Positions 1 to 7,531 of a stretch of 64,000 nt of DNA are shown piece by piece. The DNA is taken from positions 4,366,501 to 4,430,500 of the forward strand of contig NZ_JACHMG010000001.1 of assembly GCF_014204865.1 (NCBI RefSeq). The letters are read 5' to 3'. Position 1 is the stretch's first letter. Each line of letters begins with the position of its first letter. Position numbers and translations under genes: made by a program. Source of the stretch: Amycolatopsis jiangsuensis (GTDB taxonomy: Bacteria > Actinomycetota > Actinomycetes > Mycobacteriales > Pseudonocardiaceae). A model generated the notes under the pieces. That model did not search any database, was not told where the DNA came from, and saw only the letters and a list, made by a program, of their open reading frames with translations.

Positions 1-926
1 GTCGCATTCCGCGAAAACCGCTGCCGCTCCCCCAGCTCCTCATCCAGCCACGCCTCCAGCTGCGCCAACGACCCCGCCATCATCCGCAACTGGCCGATAC
101 CATCCGACAACGACGGATGCTGCACATGCGGAAGCCACTTCGCCCACTCCCACTCCTGCTTCGCCCGACCACTCGTCGCCACCGCGATCATCACGTCATC
201 CGGGCTGTGGAAAGTGATCAGCTGCGCGAGCATCGCCCGCGTCAGCGCGCGGGTCCGCGCACGCTCACCCTGCATGCTCACGGCCGCGAACCCACGCAGC
301 GTGATCTGCGTCGGCAGATCCGGCACGATCGAATGCGCGCGCACGAACCGGCGCAGCGCGAGGGTGGCGATCGGCTCCAGCTCGTCCACCGGACCGGTCT
401 GCGGCGGCACCAGCCGGGTCGCCAGCCGGTGTGAACTACGGCCGACGCGCAGGTGCAGGAAGTCCTGGTCGTTCTGCCGGCGCTCCCACATCCGCCGGCT
501 CGCCCCCAGCGACCACAACGACTGCGGATCCGGATGCACCCACTCCAGCGCGGCCCGCTGATCGACCATCGCCTCCCGGGCACGGTCCCGCATCTGACCG
601 AGATACCGCAGATAATCCTTGCGATCCTCGTCCATCTCGGCCTTCTTGGCGCCGCCACCCTTGCCACCACCACCGGCGAGCATGCCGACGGTGCCCATCA
701 GCATCATGCCGCTCATCATGATCGTGGTCGGGTTCCGGCCACCGGCCGTGAACATGAAGACCATCATCCCGAGCGAGGCGAAGATCATCACACCCGGAAT
801 CGCCTTCGCGACGATGTTGCCCGGGATGGTGCGGGGGACCTCGGGCGGCGGCTCGAGGTGCACCTCGCCGCCCGGCGGACGCGGCGCGGCCAGCCGCGGC
901 GACTTCTTGAACTGCAGCGTGCTCAT
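1..926 (-). CDS. eccC: Type VII secretion ATPase EccC (ESX-4 type), N-terminal part, cut by the window edge
   Basis: EccC is the FtsK/SpoIIIE-type motor ATPase of the ESX translocon in the inner membrane; it recognises WXG100-type substrates and powers export. Only the first 308 codons are present and the frame is still open at base 1. The start (MSTLQFKKSPRLAAP) follows an AGAGGGG ribosome site. Two membrane helices lie near residues 37-60 and 67-86. The soluble region after them carries family-typical stretches such as HPDPQSLW and FLHLRVG. All Walker motifs lie outside the window, so I cannot say whether the ATPase is one chain or split into EccCa and EccCb. It is transcribed away from eccD, as in mycobacterial ESX-4. 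Confidence 0.93.
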   Translation of the reverse strand, partial: MSTLQFKKSPRLAAPRPPGGEVHLEPPPEVPRTIPGNIVAKAIPGVMIFASLGMMVFMFTAGGRNPTTIMMSGMMLMGTVGMLAGGGGKGGGAKKAEMDEDRKDYLRYLGQMRDRAREAMVDQRAALEWVHPDPQSLWSLGASRRMWERRQNDQDFLHLRVGRSSHRLATRLVPPQTGPVDELEPIATLALRRFVRAHSIVPDLPTQITLRGFAAVSMQGERARTRALTRAMLAQLITFHSPDDVMIAVATSGRAKQEWEWAKWLPHVQHPSLSDGIGQLRMMAGSLAQLEAWLDEELGERQRFSRNA

Positions 927-1244
927 CGAAGGACCCCTCTTATTCCTGCTCGACGCCTGCCGTCCGGCGGTCTGCACCCGGGTGCGCGGGACAACCTATC
1001 GAACGCCGCCGCGGAAATCCGGACAACTCCCGGATCGGCATCGTCTGCTCCCCTCCGCGGCCCGTCGGACCCGCCGCCGCGCAGGACCGAGTGTAGGGAC
1101 CGCCACCGACAGTAAGTGCTCCCCAGCCCCTCCGAAGGGCCTGGACGGGTATTTTCGCCGACGATTTACCGGCAGCGGCTGAAACCCGTCACCAGGTTCG
1201 GTATAAGTTCCCCCGGGAGCTGACTCATCAGAGCGGGGGCACTA
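927..1244. other. Divergent eccC/eccD intergenic region
   Basis: This 318-base gap separates the divergent eccC and eccD genes and must hold both promoters. A good sigma70-like site for eccD is listed separately. For eccC the minus strand has a TACACT hexamer near 1090, without a convincing -35 partner. I see no conserved ORF or strong hairpin here. Confidence 0.6.
1179..1207 (+). promoter_or_regulatory. Predicted sigma70-type promoter of eccD-mycP
   Basis: CTGAAA (1179-1184) and TATAAG (1202-1207) are separated by exactly 17 bases and match the -35 and -10 consensus at 4/6 and 5/6 positions. They lie about 38 bases upstream of the eccD GTG start. Prediction by eye; the transcription start is not known. 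Confidence 0.5.
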
Positions 1245-2642
1245 GTGGCAACGGGCACGACGGTATTCAGCAGGGTCACGGTGGTGGCGCCGACGACACG
1301 CATCGACGTCGCGCTTCCGGCCGACGTCGCGGTCGCCGACCTGCTGCCGATGCTCCTGGAGATGGCCAAGGAGGTCACTCCGGACGGAGGAGCACGACAC
1401 GGCGGGTGGGCGCTGGCCAAACTCGGCGACGCACCGCTGGACCCGAGCCGCACGCTGGCCTCGCTCGGGGTCGTCGACGGCGAGCTGCTGCAGCTGCGCA
1501 AACGCAACGAGAACCCGCCGCCGCCGCTCTACGACGACGTCGTGGACGCGATCGCGGAGTCCGATCCGGACACCTTCCGGCCGTGGACCAAGGAGACCGC
1601 CCAGCGGTTCGGGCACGTGGCCGGCGGGCTGGCCCTGTTCGCCGCGGCACTCGCGCTCTTCTTCAGCGGATCGTTCTACGGCGGGTCCGCGATCGGCGCG
1701 GCCGTCGCCGGCGGCCTCGGCGCGATCGCCTGCGTCGCGGTGGGCGCCACGCTGGCCAAGGGGTACCAGGCGGAATCCACCGGAGTGCTGATCGCCGCCG
1801 CGGGCGGCCTGCCGCTGGCCTTCGTGAGCGGCTTCCACATCGTGCCCGGTCTGTCCCTGCGGGCGAACCTGCTGCTCGGCGCGGTACTCGTGCTGATCGT
1901 CGCGGCGGTCTGCATTCTGGTCGTCGGCGCGGGCATCCGGGTCTTCATCGCCGCGGCCACGGCGGGTGCGTTCGGCGCGGTCGCCTTCCTGGTGGCCACG
2001 CTGGTCACCAACGCGGACGCGCCGGAGGTCGCGGCCGGGGTGGTCGCGGTGGCACTGGCCTGCATCTCGCTGCTTCCGCGCACCACGATCTGGCTGGCCA
2101 AGCTGCCGCTGCCGCACGTGCCGAGCACCGCGGAGGAGCTCAAGGAGGACTCCGGCTTCCCGGACTACCAGGCGATCGAGCAGCGCACCGCGGTCGCGCA
2201 CGATTACATGACCGGCCTGATGATCGGCTGCGGCGCCACCGCGGCGCTGTCCGCGGTCATCGCGGCCACCGCGCCCAACGTCTTCGGCCCCATCCTCGGC
2301 ATCGTCGCCACCCTGGTGCTGCTGCTGCGGGCCCGCGCATACGCCAACGGCGCGCAGGCCATCGCGCTGCTCACCACCGGCATGATCGCCGCGGCCGGCA
2401 TCCTGCTGGGCTGGCTCTTCTCGGCCACGGCCGAGCACCGGCTGATGTACGTCTTCGGCGTGCTGGTCCTGGTGGCCGCGGGTGCGCTGGTGGTCGGCGT
2501 GATCTTCCCGAACCAGCGGTTCTCGCCCCCGTTGCGGCGCACCGTGGAGATCATCGAGGCGATCTGTATCGCGGTGGTGCTGCCGCTGGCACTCGGTGTG
2601 ATGGACCTCTACATGACGCTGCGCCACCTCAACCTCAAGTGA
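1245..2642 (+). CDS. eccD: Type VII secretion integral membrane protein EccD
   Basis: EccD forms the central membrane vestibule of the ESX translocon. The 465-residue product has a ubiquitin-like N-terminal domain (about residues 1-95, beginning near TRIDVALPADVAVADLL), then a linker with PPPPLYDDVVDAI and a hydrophobic part with about 11 helices from residue 125 to the end. This is the normal EccD layout and length. The start is GTG behind a weak GCGGGGG site. It lies 8 bases before the mycP ATG, and the TGA also overlaps an in-frame GTG of mycP, so the two are probably translated together. Neighbours eccC, mycP and eccB support the assignment. Confidence 0.95.
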   Translation: MATGTTVFSRVTVVAPTTRIDVALPADVAVADLLPMLLEMAKEVTPDGGARHGGWALAKLGDAPLDPSRTLASLGVVDGELLQLRKRNENPPPPLYDDVVDAIAESDPDTFRPWTKETAQRFGHVAGGLALFAAALALFFSGSFYGGSAIGAAVAGGLGAIACVAVGATLAKGYQAESTGVLIAAAGGLPLAFVSGFHIVPGLSLRANLLLGAVLVLIVAAVCILVVGAGIRVFIAAATAGAFGAVAFLVATLVTNADAPEVAAGVVAVALACISLLPRTTIWLAKLPLPHVPSTAEELKEDSGFPDYQAIEQRTAVAHDYMTGLMIGCGATAALSAVIAATAPNVFGPILGIVATLVLLLRARAYANGAQAIALLTTGMIAAAGILLGWLFSATAEHRLMYVFGVLVLVAAGALVVGVIFPNQRFSPPLRRTVEIIEAICIAVVLPLALGVMDLYMTLRHLNLK

Positions 2643-2650
2643 GCCGCGAC

Positions 2651-4285
2651 ATGGCTGCCCGACGTTTCCTCTCCCGCCGGCTCGGTCTTCCCGGCCGGGC
2701 CGGGGTCGCCGTGGTCGCGGCCGGGCTCGGGGTGCTGTCCCCGTTCGCGGCCGCGCCCGCGGCCGCGCAGACCGCCGACACCCCGGCGGGTTCCTGGGCC
2801 ACCCCGCCGCCGATCAACGGCTACGACGGCCTGCCGGTCGACACCCACGCGCCGGACAAGCCGTACGAGCAGAAGACCAAGTGTGTGGAGCGGAGCCTCG
2901 GCGAGAACATCGAGATCAACTTCCGCCCGTGGGGGCAGGACTACCTGCAGCTGGAGAAGGCGCAGGAGATCGTCCGCGCGGCGAAGAACAGCGTGGGCGG
3001 TGGCCAGCGCGTCGCCGTGGTGGACACCGGAGTGACACCGCATCCGTGGCTGCAGAACCGGGTGGAAAGCGGCGGCGACTACGTGGGTCCCACAACCAAC
3101 GGCCAGCCGCCGGGGCTGCAGGACTGCGACGGGCACGGCACCGAGGTCGCGGGCGTCATCGCGGGTAACCCACAGGACCCCAAGGTCGGCTTCATCGGAG
3201 TGGCCCCGGACGCGAACATCGTGTCCTACCGGCAGCTGAGCGAGAACTACGGACCCAAGGACGAGAAGTCCTCGGCACCACCGGCGGGCGGCACCGGCTC
3301 CCCGCCGGGCGGGGACACCGGCGGCAACGAGCTGCCACCGTCCAACGGCGGCGGTGAACCCGGCGGCACCGGACCGCAGCAGGGCAACAACGAGGGCGAC
3401 AGCCGGCAGATCGAGAAGGGCGACACGGCGGGCACGCTGGGCTCGCTCGCGCAGATCATCCGCGGGATCGCGGACCGGGGTGGTATCGGCGTCATCAACA
3501 TGTCGCTCGACCACTGCCGCACCGCCCCGCCCGCGGACATCCAGGACAGCGAACGCCAGGTCCAGGCCGCGGTGAAGTACGCGGCGGACAAGAACGTCGT
3601 GGTCGTCGCCGCGGCGGGCAACGTGTCCGACAGCTGCCCGCAGAACGACCAGGCGGACCCGAACAAGCCGAAGTCGATCGTCACTCCGCCGTGGTTCGCC
3701 AATGACGTGCTCTCGGTCGGCGCGATCGACCAGAACGGCAGCGTCGCGAACTTCAGCGTGCACGGCCCGTGGGTCGGCGTCGCCGCGCCGGGTACGGAGA
3801 TCGTGTCGCTGGATCCGGCAGAGGGCTCGACCGGCCTCGCGAACCGCGTCATCTCCAACGGCAACCAGGCCTCCCCGATCCAGGGCACGAGCTTCGCCGC
3901 CCCGTACGTGGCCGGGCTCGCCGCCCTCGTGCGGCAGATGTTCCCGAATCTCGGAGCCCGTGAGGTCATCAAGCGGATCGAGGCGACGGCGCAGCACCCG
4001 GCGGCTCCCGGCGGCCACGACGACTACGTGGGCTACGGCGTGATCGACCCGGTGGCCGCGCTCACCGCGAACCTGCCGAACGACGTCGGCAACCTCGCCC
4101 CGCCGAAGCCGATGGTGCAGGCGGCGAACCTGCCGCCGGGCGACGGTCTCAGCTCCACGCCGATGATCGTCGCGCTCGCCGGCACCGGCGGCGGGCTGGC
4201 CGCGCTGGTGATCACCCTGTTCGTGATGCACACGATCCGGCGCAACCGGCCCTCGTCCTCCACACCGTCCGCACCGCGGCGCTGA
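2651..4285 (+). CDS. mycP: Mycosin MycP, membrane-anchored subtilisin-like protease of the ESX system
   Basis: MycP is an S8-family serine protease that sits outside the inner membrane and stabilises the ESX complex. The 544-residue product starts with a signal sequence of about 37 residues (twin Arg-rich, cut near AAPAAAQ). The catalytic triad is visible: Asp125 in AVVDTG, His162 in CDGHGTEVAG and Ser414 in QGTSFAAPYVAG. A C-terminal membrane helix at about 505-528 ends in a basic tail. Between His and Ser is a Gly/Pro-rich insert of about 45 residues (3280-3400), where mycosins carry a variable loop. The ATG at 2651 is used here; an in-frame GTG at 2639 overlapping the eccD stop is the alternative. 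Confidence 0.95.
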   Translation: MAARRFLSRRLGLPGRAGVAVVAAGLGVLSPFAAAPAAAQTADTPAGSWATPPPINGYDGLPVDTHAPDKPYEQKTKCVERSLGENIEINFRPWGQDYLQLEKAQEIVRAAKNSVGGGQRVAVVDTGVTPHPWLQNRVESGGDYVGPTTNGQPPGLQDCDGHGTEVAGVIAGNPQDPKVGFIGVAPDANIVSYRQLSENYGPKDEKSSAPPAGGTGSPPGGDTGGNELPPSNGGGEPGGTGPQQGNNEGDSRQIEKGDTAGTLGSLAQIIRGIADRGGIGVINMSLDHCRTAPPADIQDSERQVQAAVKYAADKNVVVVAAAGNVSDSCPQNDQADPNKPKSIVTPPWFANDVLSVGAIDQNGSVANFSVHGPWVGVAAPGTEIVSLDPAEGSTGLANRVISNGNQASPIQGTSFAAPYVAGLAALVRQMFPNLGAREVIKRIEATAQHPAAPGGHDDYVGYGVIDPVAALTANLPNDVGNLAPPKPMVQAANLPPGDGLSSTPMIVALAGTGGGLAALVITLFVMHTIRRNRPSSSTPSAPRR

Positions 4286-4303
4286 ACCACCCGGAACAAC
4301 GGC

Positions 4304-4347
4304 TCAGGGGCCACCTACCGCGTTCTGCCGCGGCGGGTGGCCCCTGA
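4304..4347. terminator. Bidirectional terminator hairpin between mycP and the convergent WXG-like gene
   Basis: A perfect 12-base inverted repeat (TCAGGGGCCACC at 4304-4315, GGTGGCCCCTGA at 4336-4347) fills the gap between two convergent stops. There is no U-tract on either side, so termination efficiency is uncertain, but the placement is typical. Confidence 0.7.
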
Positions 4348-4348
4348 T

Positions 4349-5350
4349 TCAGTTGCGGGGTTTCCCACGCTTACGTGCCTTCTCCGGGGCCGGGTCCTCC
4401 CCCAGCACCGGTGGCGTGACGGGATCCGGCTCACCGAAGATCTCCGAAGGCTTGGCCGGGAACCGTTCACGGCCCTTCCGGGGCCGGTCGCCCCCACCCC
4501 CGCCACCGAGGCCGCCGAAACCACCCATCATCGGCATCATCGGCATGCCGCTGCCGTGGCTCTCCGCCTGCGCGGGCGCCGGCGGTGCGACCGGTTCGGC
4601 CGGCGGCACCGCCGCCTGACCCGGCTCCGCCCGCGGATCAGCGGCGGTCTCCTTGCCCTGTTCCACCGCGGACGGCGTGACGGAGTCGTCGGAAGACGGC
4701 GTGCCCGAGTCGGCGCTCGCGGAGGCGTTCGCGTCGGGCAGGGCGAAGGCGGTTCCCGTGGCCTGCAGCCGGAACTGCTCGGCCGGGTAGTGGTGCCGCA
4801 GCTCGATGCTCTGCTGCTGTCCGGGCGGTGCGTCGACGCCGTCGCAGAGCCGGCCGAACTCCTGCAGCACGTCCTGGGCGCTGGAGTGCAGGGACTGCAG
4901 CGACTGCCCGGTCTCGCGCAGCTGCGCGCGGGCGCGATTCGCCCCGCCGACCGGCAGCATCGCCGATTCCGACAACACGTCCGCCGCGTCCACGATGACC
5001 TCTTCGGTCGCGTCCACGATCCGGCGAACCGATCCGGCCAGCTCCTCGAGCGCACCGGCCAGCGCCTCGAGCGCGTCCTCGGCGCCTTCGCTCGCCGACC
5101 GGATCTCGCCGAGGTAGCCGACGAACGCGTCCGCGTCCGGTCCGGTCCACAGTGCGTCGAGCCTGCCGAGGTCCTCCGCGAGGTCCGCGGAGACCCGGGC
5201 GGCCGTGCCCGCCGCGGCACGCAACCGGCCGGCCTCCTCGGTCAGCTCCTCCCACTGTCCGGTCAACGGCCGGTAGTAGGCCTCGACCGGATCGGCCGTC
5301 CCGAGGTCCCGGGCGAGTTCGGACACGAACGCCAGCGACGGCTCGCTCAC
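4349..5350 (-). CDS. WXG100/PPE-like ESX-associated protein with Pro/Gly-rich tail
   Basis: A 333-residue protein with a helical N-terminal half of about 180 residues. The WXG-type turn is at Trp68-Thr-Gly70 (LDALWTGPDADAF). An acidic Ser/Ala linker and a tail with MPMMPMMGGFGG follow, then poly-Gly and a basic end. This architecture (helical hairpin plus Met/Gly-rich tail) is common in actinobacterial ESX substrates of the PPE/EspB-like kind, so I infer a secreted substrate or secretion partner; no enzymatic domain is visible. The GTG start overlaps the stop of the upstream small gene (GTGA) and has a GGGGAGG site, so the two are translationally coupled. The pair sits between mycP and eccB, a place left empty in mycobacterial ESX-4. 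Confidence 0.7.
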   Translation of the reverse strand: MSEPSLAFVSELARDLGTADPVEAYYRPLTGQWEELTEEAGRLRAAAGTAARVSADLAEDLGRLDALWTGPDADAFVGYLGEIRSASEGAEDALEALAGALEELAGSVRRIVDATEEVIVDAADVLSESAMLPVGGANRARAQLRETGQSLQSLHSSAQDVLQEFGRLCDGVDAPPGQQQSIELRHHYPAEQFRLQATGTAFALPDANASASADSGTPSSDDSVTPSAVEQGKETAADPRAEPGQAAVPPAEPVAPPAPAQAESHGSGMPMMPMMGGFGGLGGGGGGDRPRKGRERFPAKPSEIFGEPDPVTPPVLGEDPAPEKARKRGKPRN

Positions 5351-5691
5351 GTGGTCCTCCCCGCGCGCTCGATCTGCTCGGCCGCGTCCGCGTCGCGCTG
5401 CTCGTGGCCCGCGGTGAGCTGCTCCAGCGCCTCGGTGACCGACCGCAGCGCGGCCACTCCGGCGCCGAGCTGTCCACGCAGCGCCTCGGCCGCCCGCGCG
5501 TACGACTCTCCGACGCCCAGCTCCGCGCCGAGCCCGCCGTACGCCTCGGGCGCGGTCGCACCCTGGCCGATATCGGCCGCCGCGGCGGCCAGCTCGTCGG
5601 CGGCCCGCGCGACCTTCGCCGCGTATCCGCCGACGATCTCGCCGTCGATCCGCACTGCAGCCGATCCCGGCCCGCCCTCCGGCGCGCTCAT
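5347..5691 (-). CDS. Small EspC-like type VII secretion-associated protein
   Basis: A 114-residue, Ala-rich, entirely helical protein. The N-terminal stretch RIDGEIVGGYAAKVARAADE and the later LRSVTEALEQLTAGHEQRDA resemble the EspC/WXG100 superfamily of small ESX substrates, although there is no strict W-x-G. The start chosen is the ATG at 5691, which has an excellent GGAGGG site; an in-frame GTG at 5709 is less likely. Its stop overlaps the next gene by four bases, suggesting the two products are made in equal amounts and may form a heterodimer, as ESX substrate pairs do. Confidence 0.65.
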   Translation of the reverse strand: MSAPEGGPGSAAVRIDGEIVGGYAAKVARAADELAAAAADIGQGATAPEAYGGLGAELGVGESYARAAEALRGQLGAGVAALRSVTEALEQLTAGHEQRDADAAEQIERAGRTT

Positions 5692-5743
5692 GGCATCCCT
5701 CCGCTTCACCCGGTTGTGTGGAGTGGACGGACGAGCATCCCGG

Positions 5744-7375
5744 TCAGTTCCCCGCGGCCTGCTGGTTGTTCGCTTGCGGGAACGATCCGGCGTTCGGGTC
5801 GATCGGCACCGAGTCGTACTGCTTGAGCACGTTCTGGGTGTTCAGCGACGCACCGGTGGGCAGCAGCCCGATGATCGACTCGGGCGCCGGCAGCCGGTCG
5901 TTCAGGCCGAGGCCGTCCGCGGTCGCCGTGTCCGGCACGCCGTAGCGGATCCCCCGGTCGGAGATCAGCTGGATGGGGCCCTTCTTGAAGGTCGCGCTCG
6001 CTTCGGTGGCCGACTGCACCACCGCGCCGTAGCCCGAGGGCATGTAGAAGCCGGTGATCGGCAGCCCGTTCGGGCCGGGGTTGCTGACGCTGAGCAGCCG
6101 CGACGAGCCGTCCTTGTTCTGCTCCACCGGGATCTTGGTGTTGATGTAGACCGAGGTGTGCGCCTTGTTGCTCGCGGCGTCGTAGTGCCAGCCGAGGCAG
6201 GCGACCGGCGAGTTCTGCGCGGCGTCCAGCACGGTCGGCACCTGAGCGGGGAAGTCGTCCACGTTGATGTAGCCGGGGTCGTTCGGCTGCAGCTGCTTGA
6301 CGCCGTTGATGACCGGCAGCTCCAGCGTCGGCGTGGTGCTCCCGCTGCCGCTCGTGGCGGTACGCACGATGTCCGCCACGGCGGGCGAGACCTCCTGGAC
6401 ACCGTCCTGGGTGATCAGCCAGAACTGCGGGGACTGACCGGTGGGCTGGGTGGCGAACACCTGGCCGATGTTCAGGCCCTGGATGTTCTGCGCCGGCGGC
6501 TGTCCCGCGCCCGGCACGTTCGGCGGCGCCAGCTTGGTGACCTCGGGGATCGCGTTCAGGAAGGCCTGGGACATCTTGCGGGCCTTGTCCGGCAGGTGCA
6601 GTGCCGAACGCACCGGGTCGTTGACGCCGGTCGGGACCTCTGCCCGCACGGTGCCCGCGTACGGGCGGCTCTGCGTGGGCTCGAGGCGGTAGATCAGGTA
6701 GGTCTTGCCGTTGCCCGCGTCACCGAGCAGCGCCTGCGCCTGTCCCGGGTCGTCCTTCAGCTCGGTGCCCAGATTCTGGATCCCGGCGAGCACGTCGGTG
6801 TCGGTCTGGTCGATGCTGTCCGGCTGCGGCAGCTGCGGGTCGAGTTTCACCTCGTCGCAGACCGCCCAATCGGGGGTGATCCGCTGCGAGCCGTCCGGCA
6901 GCAGCTGCGGTCCGTCCGGGATCCCGGTCAGCTTCTCGCGCGGAATGTCCTTGAGCTGTTCGTCCGACACGACACTCGGGGCCTTCACCTCGGACGCCTG
7001 CTGCTGGCCGCCGCCCTGCTGCTGTTGCTGCGCCTGCTGCTTCTGCGCCATCAGGATCAGCCGCGCGGACGCGAGGTTGAAGGTGGGGATCAGCCGCTGC
7101 GGGTCGCCGGTGACGACGTACACCGTGCCGGACTGCTCGCCGATCACGATGTTGTCCGACGAGGGCACCGAGGGAGCCGGGCTGAGCAGGCCCCACAGCA
7201 CGAACACGACCGCGCCCAGCACGCCGAGGATGACCCCGACGACGGTCGCGCGGGAATGGGTGCGCATCGGATCGTGCAGCATCACCGCGTCCCGGCGGAC
7301 GAGAGCCGACTGCATCCGACGCAGCACGAACTTGTAAGCCTGAACTTGAGACTTGGTCGTGGGTGTTGATGGCAT
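5744..7375 (-). CDS. eccB: Type VII secretion protein EccB
   Basis: EccB is the ESX core component with a short cytoplasmic start, one membrane helix and a large extracytoplasmic domain. The 543-residue product has the diagnostic N-terminus SQVQAYKFVLRRMQSALVRRD, a helix at about 43-65 (VVGVILGVLGAVVFVLWGLL) and a periplasmic domain with two cysteines. A Gln-rich stretch at about 110-127 (QKQQAQQQQQGGG) is a local peculiarity. It is read divergently from eccE; the orientation opposite to eccD-mycP is the same as in mycobacterial ESX-4. Confidence 0.95.
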   Translation of the reverse strand: MPSTPTTKSQVQAYKFVLRRMQSALVRRDAVMLHDPMRTHSRATVVGVILGVLGAVVFVLWGLLSPAPSVPSSDNIVIGEQSGTVYVVTGDPQRLIPTFNLASARLILMAQKQQAQQQQQGGGQQQASEVKAPSVVSDEQLKDIPREKLTGIPDGPQLLPDGSQRITPDWAVCDEVKLDPQLPQPDSIDQTDTDVLAGIQNLGTELKDDPGQAQALLGDAGNGKTYLIYRLEPTQSRPYAGTVRAEVPTGVNDPVRSALHLPDKARKMSQAFLNAIPEVTKLAPPNVPGAGQPPAQNIQGLNIGQVFATQPTGQSPQFWLITQDGVQEVSPAVADIVRTATSGSGSTTPTLELPVINGVKQLQPNDPGYINVDDFPAQVPTVLDAAQNSPVACLGWHYDAASNKAHTSVYINTKIPVEQNKDGSSRLLSVSNPGPNGLPITGFYMPSGYGAVVQSATEASATFKKGPIQLISDRGIRYGVPDTATADGLGLNDRLPAPESIIGLLPTGASLNTQNVLKQYDSVPIDPNAGSFPQANNQQAAGN

Positions 7376-7531
7376 TGTCGGCCTACAGTCCTCCCCGTCG
7401 CGGTACGGTTCCGCAGGATAGCCGTACGGGGACCGTCTGGTGTGGGGTTTCTACCAACTCCGGCTAGGGTCGGACACCCCGGGACCGGCTTTCCGGGTAC
7501 GCAGCACTCACGAGGGGAAGAGAACGCGCGG
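7376..7531. promoter_or_regulatory. Divergent eccB/eccE control region
   Basis: This 156-base gap separates the starts of eccB and eccE. On the plus strand TAGGGT at about 7466-7471 could be a -10 for eccE, but no convincing -35 is spaced correctly. An imperfect repeat of GTACGG (about 7403 and 7423) flanks GGTTCCGCAGGATAGCC and could be an operator. Low-confidence reading. Confidence 0.3.

Noticed and set aside
1406..2650. Upstream extension of the mycP frame inside eccD
   Set aside because: The eccD frame encodes the conserved protein there. The extension is Arg-rich shadow sequence and the mycP signal peptide begins at 2651.
4337..7369. A 1010-codon plus-strand open frame across the eccB region
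   Set aside because: It lies opposite eccB and the two WXG/EspC-like genes, which have clear family features and ribosome sites; the plus-strand product is Arg/His-rich without motifs.
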